DNA of 64,000 nucleotides. It comes from Bacillus sp. CHD6a (lineage in GTDB: Bacteria > Bacillota > Bacilli > Bacillales > Bacillaceae_I). Below the pieces are notes generated by a model that ran no database searches, was not told where the DNA came from, and saw only the letters and a program-made list of their open reading frames with translations. Every line of letters starts with the position of its first letter. Within the stretch, counting starts at the first letter, position 1. Of this stretch, positions 17,779 to 26,053 are shown piece after piece. A program made the position numbers and the translations under genes. The stretch is taken from contig NZ_LBMD01000003.1 of NCBI RefSeq assembly GCF_001293645.1, positions 62,001 through 126,000 of the forward strand, in the 5' to 3' direction.

Positions 17779-19200
17779 TCACTTTCTTATGCTAACTAAA
17801 TTATTTTTTATAGAAAAAAATGTAATACTGAGATTTATTAACCAAGGTAAAACAATATAGTAGTTACTTATACCATTGTTTTCTTGAATATATAGTATAG
17901 TTAGAATTCCAAATATACCACTTGAGAACAAGAGTATCATTTTCAAGATAGATACCGGAATATAATATTCTTTTTGACTTTTTATGAAAATAATAACATT
18001 CACAAACAAATAGGATACGATCAGAGCGGTAACTGCTCCCCATATGGAGAATAGCGGTATTAGTAATATGTTTAATATTACACTAATAACAGCTGAAATC
18101 CCTACATATACAGATATAACTCCTGTCTTCTTATTAAAGAAGAGGCCTATGGAAATAATCAAATAGTAAAAACTTAAAAAAGAACCTAAACTCAGAACTG
18201 CAATATATTTACTAGCTTCTGCATAAGCAGGATCTTTAATCATAAAATCCATAACATATGGGATTATTGTTGCTATTCCCATTAAACCTGTCATACCAAT
18301 AATTAATATTAAAAGAAATAAAGTAGAGTATATTTGCTTTGCATTCGGATTGTCTTTTATAGACATGGAATAAGGTCTCCAAGCCATTTGAACGCTTGAT
18401 GTTAAAAGACTAATAACTGTTGCAAATTTTATTGCTACACCGTAAATTCCTACGCTACTTAAAGATTCAAACATTGTTAAGAAAAACCTGTTGGAGAATG
18501 TTATGACCCAGAAAGCTATAGATGCCGGAACTAAAGGGGCACCATAAATTAATAATTTCTTCAGGATTTCCTTATTTAATTTAAAAGTGGACATTCTTAT
18601 TAAAGAAGGAAACAAAATTAATACAATTACTACTACACTGATTAGTCTTCCCCAATAAATTGATTCTACCTGTAGATCAAAATATTTTAGAAAAACATAA
18701 GATAGTATTGCAACAAGTGCTAATTTTATTACAGTGGTGATAACTACTTTCTTGCTTTTAAATTCAAACCTATAGTAAGTCAATATTAGAGTAATGATTG
18801 ACTCAATTATTAGAACAGTTCCCGCTAGGTAAAAGATGTATTTATAATCAGGTGTTCCGAATAAGGAGTTAGATATCATTTCACCGAAAAGGATAAATAG
18901 GATGTTAATACCCATTGCGATAGCGGCTCTAAAATAAAGAGCAGATTGGAACAGCTCTAACTTTTCTTTCTCATCATCTGTCTTATAAAAATAGTAAGCC
19001 AGTGCGTTATCAGTACCAAAAATAACAACAAATATTAAAATTGAAATGAGAGCATCAACATTTTCAAACACTCCCATTTCTGTTGGAGAAAGGTAGGTTG
19101 TGTAAATTGGTAGCATTAAAAACGCTATTAACTTTGTTCCTACATTCATTAATGCATAAAGGAGGGAATCCCCTCCTAATCGTTTTAGGTGACTTAACAA
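17779..19200 (-). CDS. Polysaccharide flippase (Wzx/MATE-like)
   Basis: Membrane protein of the polysaccharide transporter family that flips the lipid-linked repeat unit outward. 473 residues with about 12-14 hydrophobic helices and the family N-terminus GGDSLLYALMNVGTKLIAFLMLPIYTTYLSPTEMGVFE. Start is TTG at 19200, preceded by TTAGGAGTG at eight bases; there is no better ATG nearby. Lies between the sugar dehydrogenase and the polymerase with short gaps, so the three are probably one transcript. Confidence 0.88.
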   Translation of the reverse strand: MLSHLKRLGGDSLLYALMNVGTKLIAFLMLPIYTTYLSPTEMGVFENVDALISILIFVVIFGTDNALAYYFYKTDDEKEKLELFQSALYFRAAIAMGINILFILFGEMISNSLFGTPDYKYIFYLAGTVLIIESIITLILTYYRFEFKSKKVVITTVIKLALVAILSYVFLKYFDLQVESIYWGRLISVVVIVLILFPSLIRMSTFKLNKEILKKLLIYGAPLVPASIAFWVITFSNRFFLTMFESLSSVGIYGVAIKFATVISLLTSSVQMAWRPYSMSIKDNPNAKQIYSTLFLLILIIGMTGLMGIATIIPYVMDFMIKDPAYAEASKYIAVLSLGSFLSFYYLIISIGLFFNKKTGVISVYVGISAVISVILNILLIPLFSIWGAVTALIVSYLFVNVIIFIKSQKEYYIPVSILKMILLFSSGIFGILTILYIQENNGISNYYIVLPWLINLSITFFSIKNNLVSIRK

Positions 19201-19238
19201 GAAATTAACACTCCTAAGAAAGTGTAGAAAATTGTTGC

Positions 19239-20552
19239 CTACAATTTAAAGTAGTTTTCTGGCTTTTCTACATCTTTCATTGCGTTTCGTGTATCAAATA
19301 CTACATTGCTATGTTTGCTAATCATCTCATAATTAATGTTTGTATGATCAGTTAAAATAAGCGTTATATCTGCTTTTTTAAGTAAGTCTTCGCTTAATTC
19401 TACAGGTTCAATAACTTCTCCATCCAATTTGAAAGAACTTACAAATGGATCAATAATCGTTAAGTCCGCGCCCTCTTTTCTTAATCTAGACATAATAGGT
19501 AATGAAGGTGATTCTCTCACATCATCAATATCCTTTTTATAAGCAACTCCTATTACAAGAATGTTTGAACCGCGTAAAGCTTTAGATCTTTCATTTAGTG
19601 CATACATAACTCTGTCCACAACGAAATCTGGCATAGAGTTATTGATTTCACCAGCAAGTTCAATTAACTTTGTATGGTAGTTAAATTCTCTTGCTTTGTA
19701 TGTTAAATAGAATGGGTCAATAGGAATACAATGCCCACCTAATCCTGGTCCAGGGTAAAATGCCATGAATCCATAAGGCTTGGTTTTAGCTGCATCAATT
19801 ACTTCCCAAACATCAATCCCCATCTTTTCACATAAAATTGCCATTTCGTTTGCCAATGCAATATTAATATGTCTGAAGGTATTTTCGTATATTTTCTCCA
19901 TTTCTGCTACAGCAGGACTGGAAACTTGATGTACTTCCCCTTCAAGTACTGCTCTATAAAGTGTAGCAGCAATTTCCGTACAGTTTGGAGAAACTCCTCC
20001 TACTACTTTAGGCGTGTTTTTAGTATTATAAAACTTATTACCTGGATCAACTCTTTCAGGAGAGTAGGCAACAAATACTGACTCACCAACAGTTAATCCA
20101 GCTTGTTCTAATGCTGGAACTACAATTTCTTCTGTTGTTCCAGGATAAGTTGTAGATTCTAGTACAACAAGCATGCCTTCGTGTGCGTACTTTGCAATCT
20201 CTTTAGTAGAACTTTCAACGTAAGATGTATCTGGTTGTTGATATACATCTAATGGTGTTGGAACACAAATAGCTACAGCATCGACTTCTTCGATTTTTGA
20301 GTAGTCAGTTGTCGCCACCAATTTACCACTATCAACTAGTTCTTTTAATTCCTGATCGACTACGTCTCCAATGTAGTTAATACCTTCGTTTACTTGTGCA
20401 ACTCTGCTATCTTGCACATCAAATCCAATAACTTTATATCCAGCCTTAGCTTTTTCAACCGCTAGTGGTAATCCAACATAACCTAACCCTACTACTCCAA
20501 TAACAGCATCTTTATTATTTATTTTATTTAACAATGTTTCTTTTGAATTCAT
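19239..20552 (-). CDS. UDP-N-acetylglucosamine-type 6-dehydrogenase (WbpA-like)
   Basis: NAD-dependent two-step oxidation of a UDP-HexNAc at C6 to its uronic acid. 437 residues: Rossmann motif GVVGLGYVGLPLA at 19-31, central dimer helix, and active-site Cys275 in GPGLGGHCIPIDPFYL. The segment AKTKPYGFMAFYPGPG and lack of a UDP-glucose-type KDXG pattern favour an N-acetylhexosamine enzyme (WbpA/WecC class) over TuaD/Ugd. AAGGAGAT lies before ATG. The next upstream gene, starting 15 bases away, is a WbpB-like oxidoreductase. Alternative: UDP-ManNAc dehydrogenase if the product of mnaA is its substrate. Confidence 0.88.
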   Translation of the reverse strand: MNSKETLLNKINNKDAVIGVVGLGYVGLPLAVEKAKAGYKVIGFDVQDSRVAQVNEGINYIGDVVDQELKELVDSGKLVATTDYSKIEEVDAVAICVPTPLDVYQQPDTSYVESSTKEIAKYAHEGMLVVLESTTYPGTTEEIVVPALEQAGLTVGESVFVAYSPERVDPGNKFYNTKNTPKVVGGVSPNCTEIAATLYRAVLEGEVHQVSSPAVAEMEKIYENTFRHINIALANEMAILCEKMGIDVWEVIDAAKTKPYGFMAFYPGPGLGGHCIPIDPFYLTYKAREFNYHTKLIELAGEINNSMPDFVVDRVMYALNERSKALRGSNILVIGVAYKKDIDDVRESPSLPIMSRLRKEGADLTIIDPFVSSFKLDGEVIEPVELSEDLLKKADITLILTDHTNINYEMISKHSNVVFDTRNAMKDVEKPENYFKL

Positions 20553-20566
20553 AATCGTTATCTCCT

Positions 20567-21577
20567 TTATAGGTAAACTCTTTTACCAGTTTCTGCAGAC
20601 TCTAATATAGCTAATATTAACCTTACAGGAGCTATCCCAGCTTGTCCATCTACTGTAGGAACTTTCCCTTCATTAATCGAAAGTACCATATCTTCGATGA
20701 TATGTTGATGTCCTGGCGTTCCGAAAGGATCATTTTTAATTCTTTCAATGATTCCTACTTTCTCTTCCTCTTCAAGCCCTTTAGCTTCTAACACTTCAAA
20801 GTTAATCGCGTTTTGCCCACCAATCTTAACCGATGCGTTCTCACCAAATATCGCCAGAGATTCTTCCAAGTTTTTAGGATAAATAGTGGTTGCTGCTTCA
20901 ATAATACCGAGTGCTCCACTCTTAAATGTAACAACAGCTGCTGCAACATCCTCTGCCTCAATATTTCTTAAACGAGTGGTAGCCATCGCTTGAACAGATT
21001 CAACCTCTCCCATAAACCAAAGCAATAAATCCAAATCATGAATGGCTTGGTTCATTAAAACGCCACCATCAAATTCTTTCGTCCCTCTCCAAGGAGCTTG
21101 CGCATAATAAGCATCATTTCTATTCCATCTTACAGTTGCGTTCGCATGGCTAATCTTTCCAAATATATTGTCATCAAACAGTCTTCTCAATTCTAAAAAT
21201 GCAGGTCTGTATCTGTTTGGGTGCACAATAGCAAGTTTTACTCCATGTTCTTCGCAAGCCTGTATCATCTCTTCTGCATCAGTTAATTTCAATGCCATTG
21301 GCTTCTCTGCTACAACATGTTTTTTATACTTGGCACAGATTTTTGTCATATTTGCATGTAATCCTGATGGAACACAAATATTTACAACATCAATATCCTT
21401 TTGCTTCATTAACATTGTTTCTAGGTCATTATAAAGTTCAAATTGTCCTTTAAATTCCTGTAATCTCGTTTCATTATTATCACATAGTGCTACAACCTGA
21501 GCACCCTCTATATTAGCAATAGCGTCCATATGTTTTTTAGATATGTGCCCTATTCCTACTATGGCAAAATTAATCAT
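20567..21577 (-). CDS. Gfo/Idh/MocA oxidoreductase, WbpB-like
   Basis: NAD(P)-dependent sugar oxidoreductase; in the WbpA-B-E-D pathway this class oxidises C3 of UDP-GlcNAcA. From ATG 21577 it is 336 residues: INFAIVGIGHISKKH (Rossmann), the AEKPMALK motif near 93-100 and GGVLMNQAIHDLDLLLWFMG near 161-180 with the conserved His/Asp. An earlier in-frame start at 21598 is possible, but GGGAGAAGG lies just before 21577. The start overlaps the Wzz-like gene stop by eight bases, indicating coupling. Substrate is inferred from the neighbours. Confidence 0.85.
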   Translation of the reverse strand: MINFAIVGIGHISKKHMDAIANIEGAQVVALCDNNETRLQEFKGQFELYNDLETMLMKQKDIDVVNICVPSGLHANMTKICAKYKKHVVAEKPMALKLTDAEEMIQACEEHGVKLAIVHPNRYRPAFLELRRLFDDNIFGKISHANATVRWNRNDAYYAQAPWRGTKEFDGGVLMNQAIHDLDLLLWFMGEVESVQAMATTRLRNIEAEDVAAAVVTFKSGALGIIEAATTIYPKNLEESLAIFGENASVKIGGQNAINFEVLEAKGLEEEEKVGIIERIKNDPFGTPGHQHIIEDMVLSINEGKVPTVDGQAGIAPVRLILAILESAETGKRVYL

Positions 21578-22322
21578 ACCTTCTCCCCCTTTTTGCATCT
21601 TGGATGTACTTAAGAAGTGTTACTAGAAGTAAGGATAGGAATAAACCGAAAATGAAGGCAGCGGCTACATTTGTTGTAAGTTTACTGTCTGGTTGACTTA
21701 CGACAGTGTCTAGCGCCTTTGGATCTTCGAAATTATCTAACTCAAGTTTCTCCATCGTCACTAAATTTGAATACTCCAAATTGAGTTCTTCAACAATATA
21801 TTTTTCCTCGAGGATCTTATTAATAGTTACTGCATTCGTATTTTCACTATCGAGTTTTTTATTCAGGAATTCTAAACGATTATAATTTGATTCTTTTTCT
21901 TCTTCAAGTTCATCTATATAAGCCTGTTTAAAACTCTTAGTTTTTTCAGCTGCGTCTACTAGGTCTTGAAAAAAATTATCAACAGCGTTATCTATCTGCC
22001 CTTTCAAGCCTTCTTCTGAACCATTTGTTAAACTAAAAACAACGCTATTATTTGTAGGGTTCATATCGAATCCATTTCGCAAATTCTCATCTACAAACTT
22101 TTTATAGTCATTCAAAACTAATTCTTTATTAGAGAAATATTGTTTACTATCACTACCCAAATAAACCGTCTTCTGAGCAGTATAAGGCCTTTCCTCTGTC
22201 AGCTTCGTTACCCCAAATGCAATGATTGCAAGGGTTAATGGCAACACGACGAAAATCCACTTCTTTTTCCAAAAGTATTCTAGAAATTCGAATAGAACAT
22301 AGCGTTCCTTTGTTTCTTCCAT
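21570..22322 (-). CDS. Wzz/YveK-like chain-length regulator
   Basis: Membrane co-polymerase that sets polysaccharide chain length. 250 residues with two membrane helices at about 20-40 and 215-238 flanking an extracellular helical region, as in Wzz/CapA proteins (first helix context FWKKKWIFVVLPLTLAIIAF). The Pro/Gly motif usual near the second helix is weak. It has no attached or adjacent BY-kinase. AGGAGGT precedes the ATG. Overlaps the WbpB-like gene by eight bases. Confidence 0.82.
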   Translation of the reverse strand: MEETKERYVLFEFLEYFWKKKWIFVVLPLTLAIIAFGVTKLTEERPYTAQKTVYLGSDSKQYFSNKELVLNDYKKFVDENLRNGFDMNPTNNSVVFSLTNGSEEGLKGQIDNAVDNFFQDLVDAAEKTKSFKQAYIDELEEEKESNYNRLEFLNKKLDSENTNAVTINKILEEKYIVEELNLEYSNLVTMEKLELDNFEDPKALDTVVSQPDSKLTTNVAAAFIFGLFLSLLLVTLLKYIQDAKRGRRYD

Positions 22323-22353
22323 GAATGTACCTCCTACATTATGTACAAAAGAA

Positions 22354-22377
22354 TTTCTCCCTATAAGAAGGGAGAAA
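22354..22377 (-). other. Hairpin between aminotransferase and wzz-like gene
   Basis: Perfect 9-bp stem TTTCTCCCT/AGGGAGAAA with loop ATAAGA, in the 64-bp gap. There is no good T run on the minus strand, so it may trim or attenuate rather than terminate the operon transcript. Confidence 0.55.
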
Positions 22378-22386
22378 TACGATTAG

Positions 22387-23496
22387 TTATTTGTTATAGA
22401 ATTCACGGATCATTTTAACAACATACTGTTGTTGTTCCAACTTAAGTTCAGGGAACATAGGTAAAGATAACGCTTCTTCCGCTGCTTTTTCGGAATGTGG
22501 GAAATCACCTTTTTTGTAACCTAATTCACTGAATACTGGTTGGATATGAAGTGGAAGTGGATAATAAACCATAGATGCCACTCCATTTTCTTTTAGAAAT
22601 GCTTGCAACTCGTCTCGTCTTTCTACTCTAAGTGTGTACTGGTGGAAAACGTGATGATTTCCTTCTTTTTCAATTGGAGTGGTAATGGACTCTACAGACT
22701 CCTTGATTAGTGATGTGTAATTCTCAGCTAGCTCTCTTCGCTTATTGCTCCAATCATCAAGATGAGGAAATTTAACATTCAAGATGGCCGCTTGCATTTC
22801 ATCTAAACGGCTATTGTAACCTAAAACATGATGGTAATATTTAGGCTTACTTCCGTGAACACGTATTACCTTCATTTTATCAGCAATATCTTCATTATTT
22901 GTCACAATCATTCCTGCATCTCCATAAGCTCCCAAGTTCTTAGTTGGGAAAAAACTATAAGTTGCCGTATCACCTAATTCTCCGACAGATTTACCTTGAT
23001 ACTTAGAACCTATTGCTTGAGCGGCATCTTCAATGACAAACAAATTGTGTTTATCTGCAATTTCTCTAATTGGTTGCATGTCTGCCATTTGTCCATACAG
23101 ATGCACCGGGATGATTGCTTTTGTTTTATCAGTAATAGCACTTTCTATATTTGCAGGATCAATATTAAAAGTAACTGGATCAATATCAACAAAAACTGGT
23201 TTTGCCCCTACTCTAGCAATTGCCCCTGCTGTAGCAAAAAAAGTAAAAGGAGTTGTAATGACTTCATCTCCTTCTTTTACTCCACAAGCTTGTAAAGAGA
23301 TATGTATGGCATCACTACCATTTCCTACACCTACTCCATATTTTACGTTTGAATAAGCAGCAACACTTTCTTCTAACTGCTTTACGTTTTTTCCTAAAAT
23401 GAATTGCGAGGAACTCATGACCTCATCTAATTTAACCATAACCTCATCTTTAATGGATGAGTATTGTTCGGATAAATCTAACATAGAAACCTTCAT
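22387..23496 (-). CDS. DegT/DnrJ/EryC1 sugar aminotransferase, WbpE-like
   Basis: PLP-dependent transfer of an amino group to a keto-sugar nucleotide. From ATG 23494-23496, 369 residues; AAGGAGACG is just upstream, so the earlier start at 23550 is rejected. Key features: GVGNGSDAIHISLQACGV near 55-72, Glu156-Asp157 in VIEDAAQAIGS, and the Schiff-base lysine Lys186 in SFFPTKNLGAYGDAG. Next to WbpA- and WbpB-like genes, C3 amination of UDP-3-keto-GlcNAcA is the likeliest reaction. Two copies of ATTATCACTT lie upstream. Confidence 0.9.
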   Translation of the reverse strand: MKVSMLDLSEQYSSIKDEVMVKLDEVMSSSQFILGKNVKQLEESVAAYSNVKYGVGVGNGSDAIHISLQACGVKEGDEVITTPFTFFATAGAIARVGAKPVFVDIDPVTFNIDPANIESAITDKTKAIIPVHLYGQMADMQPIREIADKHNLFVIEDAAQAIGSKYQGKSVGELGDTATYSFFPTKNLGAYGDAGMIVTNNEDIADKMKVIRVHGSKPKYYHHVLGYNSRLDEMQAAILNVKFPHLDDWSNKRRELAENYTSLIKESVESITTPIEKEGNHHVFHQYTLRVERRDELQAFLKENGVASMVYYPLPLHIQPVFSELGYKKGDFPHSEKAAEEALSLPMFPELKLEQQQYVVKMIREFYNK

Positions 23497-23600
23497 GTAA
23501 ATTCGTCTCCTTAAAATAAAAAATATTATCACTTGTATATAATAACACATATACTAACGACAAATTCTAACAAAAACAACTCTTATTTTACAATATTATT

Positions 23601-23615
23601 AAGTGATTATCACTT
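23601..23615. repeat. 15-bp palindrome with a second half-site
   Basis: AAGTGATTATCACTT is a perfect palindrome around one central base. The half ATTATCACTT recurs at 23525-23534, 82 bp away, upstream of the aminotransferase start. This looks like an operator pair, but no bound regulator is known. Confidence 0.5.
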
Positions 23616-23640
23616 ATTTTATTTATAATATTCCTTTTTC

Positions 23641-24651
23641 TTAATTCTTTAAACTATAAAACGTAAAGATACTTCCGGTTATTCCAATAATTATGGTAAT
23701 AAAAAACACTACACTAAAATAATCTCTATTCAAAAATAACGCTAAAATACTGAAAATTGAACTTATACAATAAATAAGCAAGACGGTATTCCTATGGGAG
23801 AAACCTAAAGATAGAATTTGGTGGTGTAGGTGTTTTTTATCGGGCTGAGTAATCGGTTTTTTTGTAATTAGACGCCTGATAATAGCTAGTACTGTGTCAA
23901 AAACAGGGACGCCTAAAATCAAAGTGGTAACCGTAATATTAAACAGAGCGACACTTTTATACATTCCTAACAAAGATATAACAGCTATACTAAAACCCAG
24001 GAGTAAAGAACCCGTATCTCCCATGAAAATTTTAGCAGGGTTAAAATTATAAGGTAAAAAACCTAGTGTACTACCAAGTATAATAACAGCTAATGTACTA
24101 ATTAATACTTTTTCATTACTAATTGCAGATCCTAATATGGTAATAAGTATTACACAAGAGACACCTGCAGCCAGCCCATCTAAGCCATCAATTAAATTTA
24201 AAGCATTGGTAATTACAATTATCCAAATAAAAGTAATTATGTAGCTTGAAATGTCCAACAATTGTAGCGTTCCAAAAAAAGGAACATATAAAAATTCTAT
24301 TAATAGCCCACTTTGAATGATAATTAAAGATGCTAATATTTGCCCAAACAGTTTTTTCAGAGCTGATATTTGAAAAGCATCATCCAATATACCAGTAATA
24401 ACAATTATTATAAGAGCGAAGCTTATAGAACTGATGTGATATTCATCCAAGTCACTAATAAGATAGCCAATAGTCAATCCAGCAAAAATAGCTAAACCGC
24501 CAAGCCTGGGCATTAATTTTTGATGAACTTTTCTTTGGTCCGGTTTATCTGTTACACCTAATTTCAGAGCTATCTTTATTACTAAAGGAGTTACAAGTAA
24601 TACCGTCATAAAGCATATTAAAAAAACACTAACTAATTCACTAATATTCAT
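23641..24651 (-). CDS. MraY/WecA-type glycosyl-1-phosphate transferase (second copy)
   Basis: Integral membrane enzyme that loads the first sugar phosphate onto undecaprenyl phosphate. 336 residues from ATG 24649-24651, after AAGGAGAA; ten or so hydrophobic helices. Family motifs: LGVTDKPDQRKVHQKLMPRLGG, ILDDAFQ, NALNLIDGLDGLAAG, FNPAKIFMGDTGSLLLG and KKHLHHQI. It is clearly paralogous to the adjacent TagO gene at 24761. A likely split of work is repeat-unit initiation here and wall teichoic acid initiation there, which is inference from position. Confidence 0.88.
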   Translation of the reverse strand: MNISELVSVFLICFMTVLLVTPLVIKIALKLGVTDKPDQRKVHQKLMPRLGGLAIFAGLTIGYLISDLDEYHISSISFALIIIVITGILDDAFQISALKKLFGQILASLIIIQSGLLIEFLYVPFFGTLQLLDISSYIITFIWIIVITNALNLIDGLDGLAAGVSCVILITILGSAISNEKVLISTLAVIILGSTLGFLPYNFNPAKIFMGDTGSLLLGFSIAVISLLGMYKSVALFNITVTTLILGVPVFDTVLAIIRRLITKKPITQPDKKHLHHQILSLGFSHRNTVLLIYCISSIFSILALFLNRDYFSVVFFITIIIGITGSIFTFYSLKN

Positions 24652-24725
24652 CTTTTTTCTCCTTGAGTCAGTAATCATCTATATTATGTGCAATGATTTG
24701 GAGAAAAATTAAAACTTGAATCAAA

Positions 24726-24760
24726 AACAAAAAACGTTGACATTGTCAACGTTTTTTGTT
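24726..24760 (-). terminator. Terminator after tagO
   Basis: Perfect 16-bp stem built around CGTTGAC/GTCAACG with a three-base loop, its outer part an A/T run. Lies directly after the tagO stop codon, so the second paralogue at 23641 probably needs its own promoter. Confidence 0.85.
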
Positions 24761-25822
24761 TTAACGATATTTCTTTCTTAACACCTTATACATATTAATC
24801 ATCGGCTTATAGTTTTGATTTACTAGACCTACTAACTCAGCAAGTAACTGAAGAAGGACTAATAATATCAGAGTAATCACAATTGCTCCCCATATTGTTG
24901 AAGAAGAAACCATCAGAGCAACAAAGCTGAAGAAAATACTTAAGCAATACATTGACAACACGGCTCTTCTATGTGACATCCCTAGTGAAATCAGTCGATG
25001 ATGCAAGTGACCTTTATCCGGAGAAGAAATCGGTTTTTTGTTTGCAACGCGTCTAAGAATAGCAAATATGGTATCAAAAATTGGTAATCCCAAAATCAAG
25101 ATCGGCACTATGAAGCTGAATAGAGTAACACTTTTATATAATCCTAATAAGGAAAGAACGGAAATACAATAACCTAAGAACAATGCACCCGTGTCTCCCA
25201 TAAAAATTTTCGCTGGATTAAAATTGTAGAACAAGAAGCCTAATATACTACCTAAAACAATTAGGGATAAAGTCAGGATTAACATTTTGCCGTTCATAAA
25301 TGCCATAACAGCAATTGTTGCTATTGCAATTGCAGAGACGCCAGCCGCCAAACCATCTAAACCATCAATTAGATTAATTGCATTTGTTATAGCGATAATC
25401 CATAAAATCGTAATTGGTATGGATAGATATCCTAGTAACACATCCCCAATAAAAGGTATATAGATATTTTGAATGGTCAACCCACTCATTACAATTAATA
25501 AAGAAGCTATAAATTGCCCCGTTAGTTTAGACTTTGGTGACAACTCAAATTTATCATCAAGTATCCCTGTGATAACAATAATTATACCCGCCACCGTAAT
25601 TGCCGTAACCTTTTGATCGTACAATCCAGCTACAACATAGCCTACTGCAACACTTAAAAAAATTGCCAATCCACCTAGTCTAGGCATTATTTTTTGATGT
25701 ACTTTTCTAACGTTAGGTTTATCTGTTGCCCCTATAAAGAAAGCAAATTTAATAACTAGTGGTGTAACCAATAAAGCTGAAGCAAACGCTGCAAGAAAAG
25801 CAAGGATGATATTTACATACAT
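24761..25822 (-). CDS. tagO: Undecaprenyl-phosphate GlcNAc-1-phosphate transferase
   Basis: First committed step of wall teichoic acid synthesis: transfer of GlcNAc-1-P from UDP-GlcNAc to undecaprenyl phosphate. 353 residues (358 in B. subtilis TagO) with the same motif set as its neighbour: GILDDKFELSP, NAINLIDGLDGLAAG, FNPAKIFMGDTGALFLG and DKGHLHHRLISLGMSHR. Multiple membrane helices. It ends at a strong terminator and is transcribed away from the SH3 amidase. The choice of this copy as TagO rests on length and fuller C-terminus and is not certain. Confidence 0.88.
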   Translation of the reverse strand: MYVNIILAFLAAFASALLVTPLVIKFAFFIGATDKPNVRKVHQKIMPRLGGLAIFLSVAVGYVVAGLYDQKVTAITVAGIIIVITGILDDKFELSPKSKLTGQFIASLLIVMSGLTIQNIYIPFIGDVLLGYLSIPITILWIIAITNAINLIDGLDGLAAGVSAIAIATIAVMAFMNGKMLILTLSLIVLGSILGFLFYNFNPAKIFMGDTGALFLGYCISVLSLLGLYKSVTLFSFIVPILILGLPIFDTIFAILRRVANKKPISSPDKGHLHHRLISLGMSHRRAVLSMYCLSIFFSFVALMVSSSTIWGAIVITLILLVLLQLLAELVGLVNQNYKPMINMYKVLRKKYR

Positions 25823-26053
25823 TATTTTTGTCCCCTTTACTTTCTAAAGGTATTTTTCCATAATCAACTAATTTTACATTCAATCTACCTGACTAGTTTA
25901 CATCTTAACTATATAACTTGTAAATGGGAAAAATTATTACTCAATTAATATATTAATTAGACGATATATTTTATAGATAGTTTCAAATATATTACACATT
26001 TAGACATTTTTCTAAAGTATAATGTATTTTGTGACAAAAATTAAGAGGAGGAC

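Noticed and set aside
23497-23550. Upstream start for the aminotransferase
   Set aside because: The first 18 residues are not part of the fold and AAGGAGACG is correctly placed for 23496.
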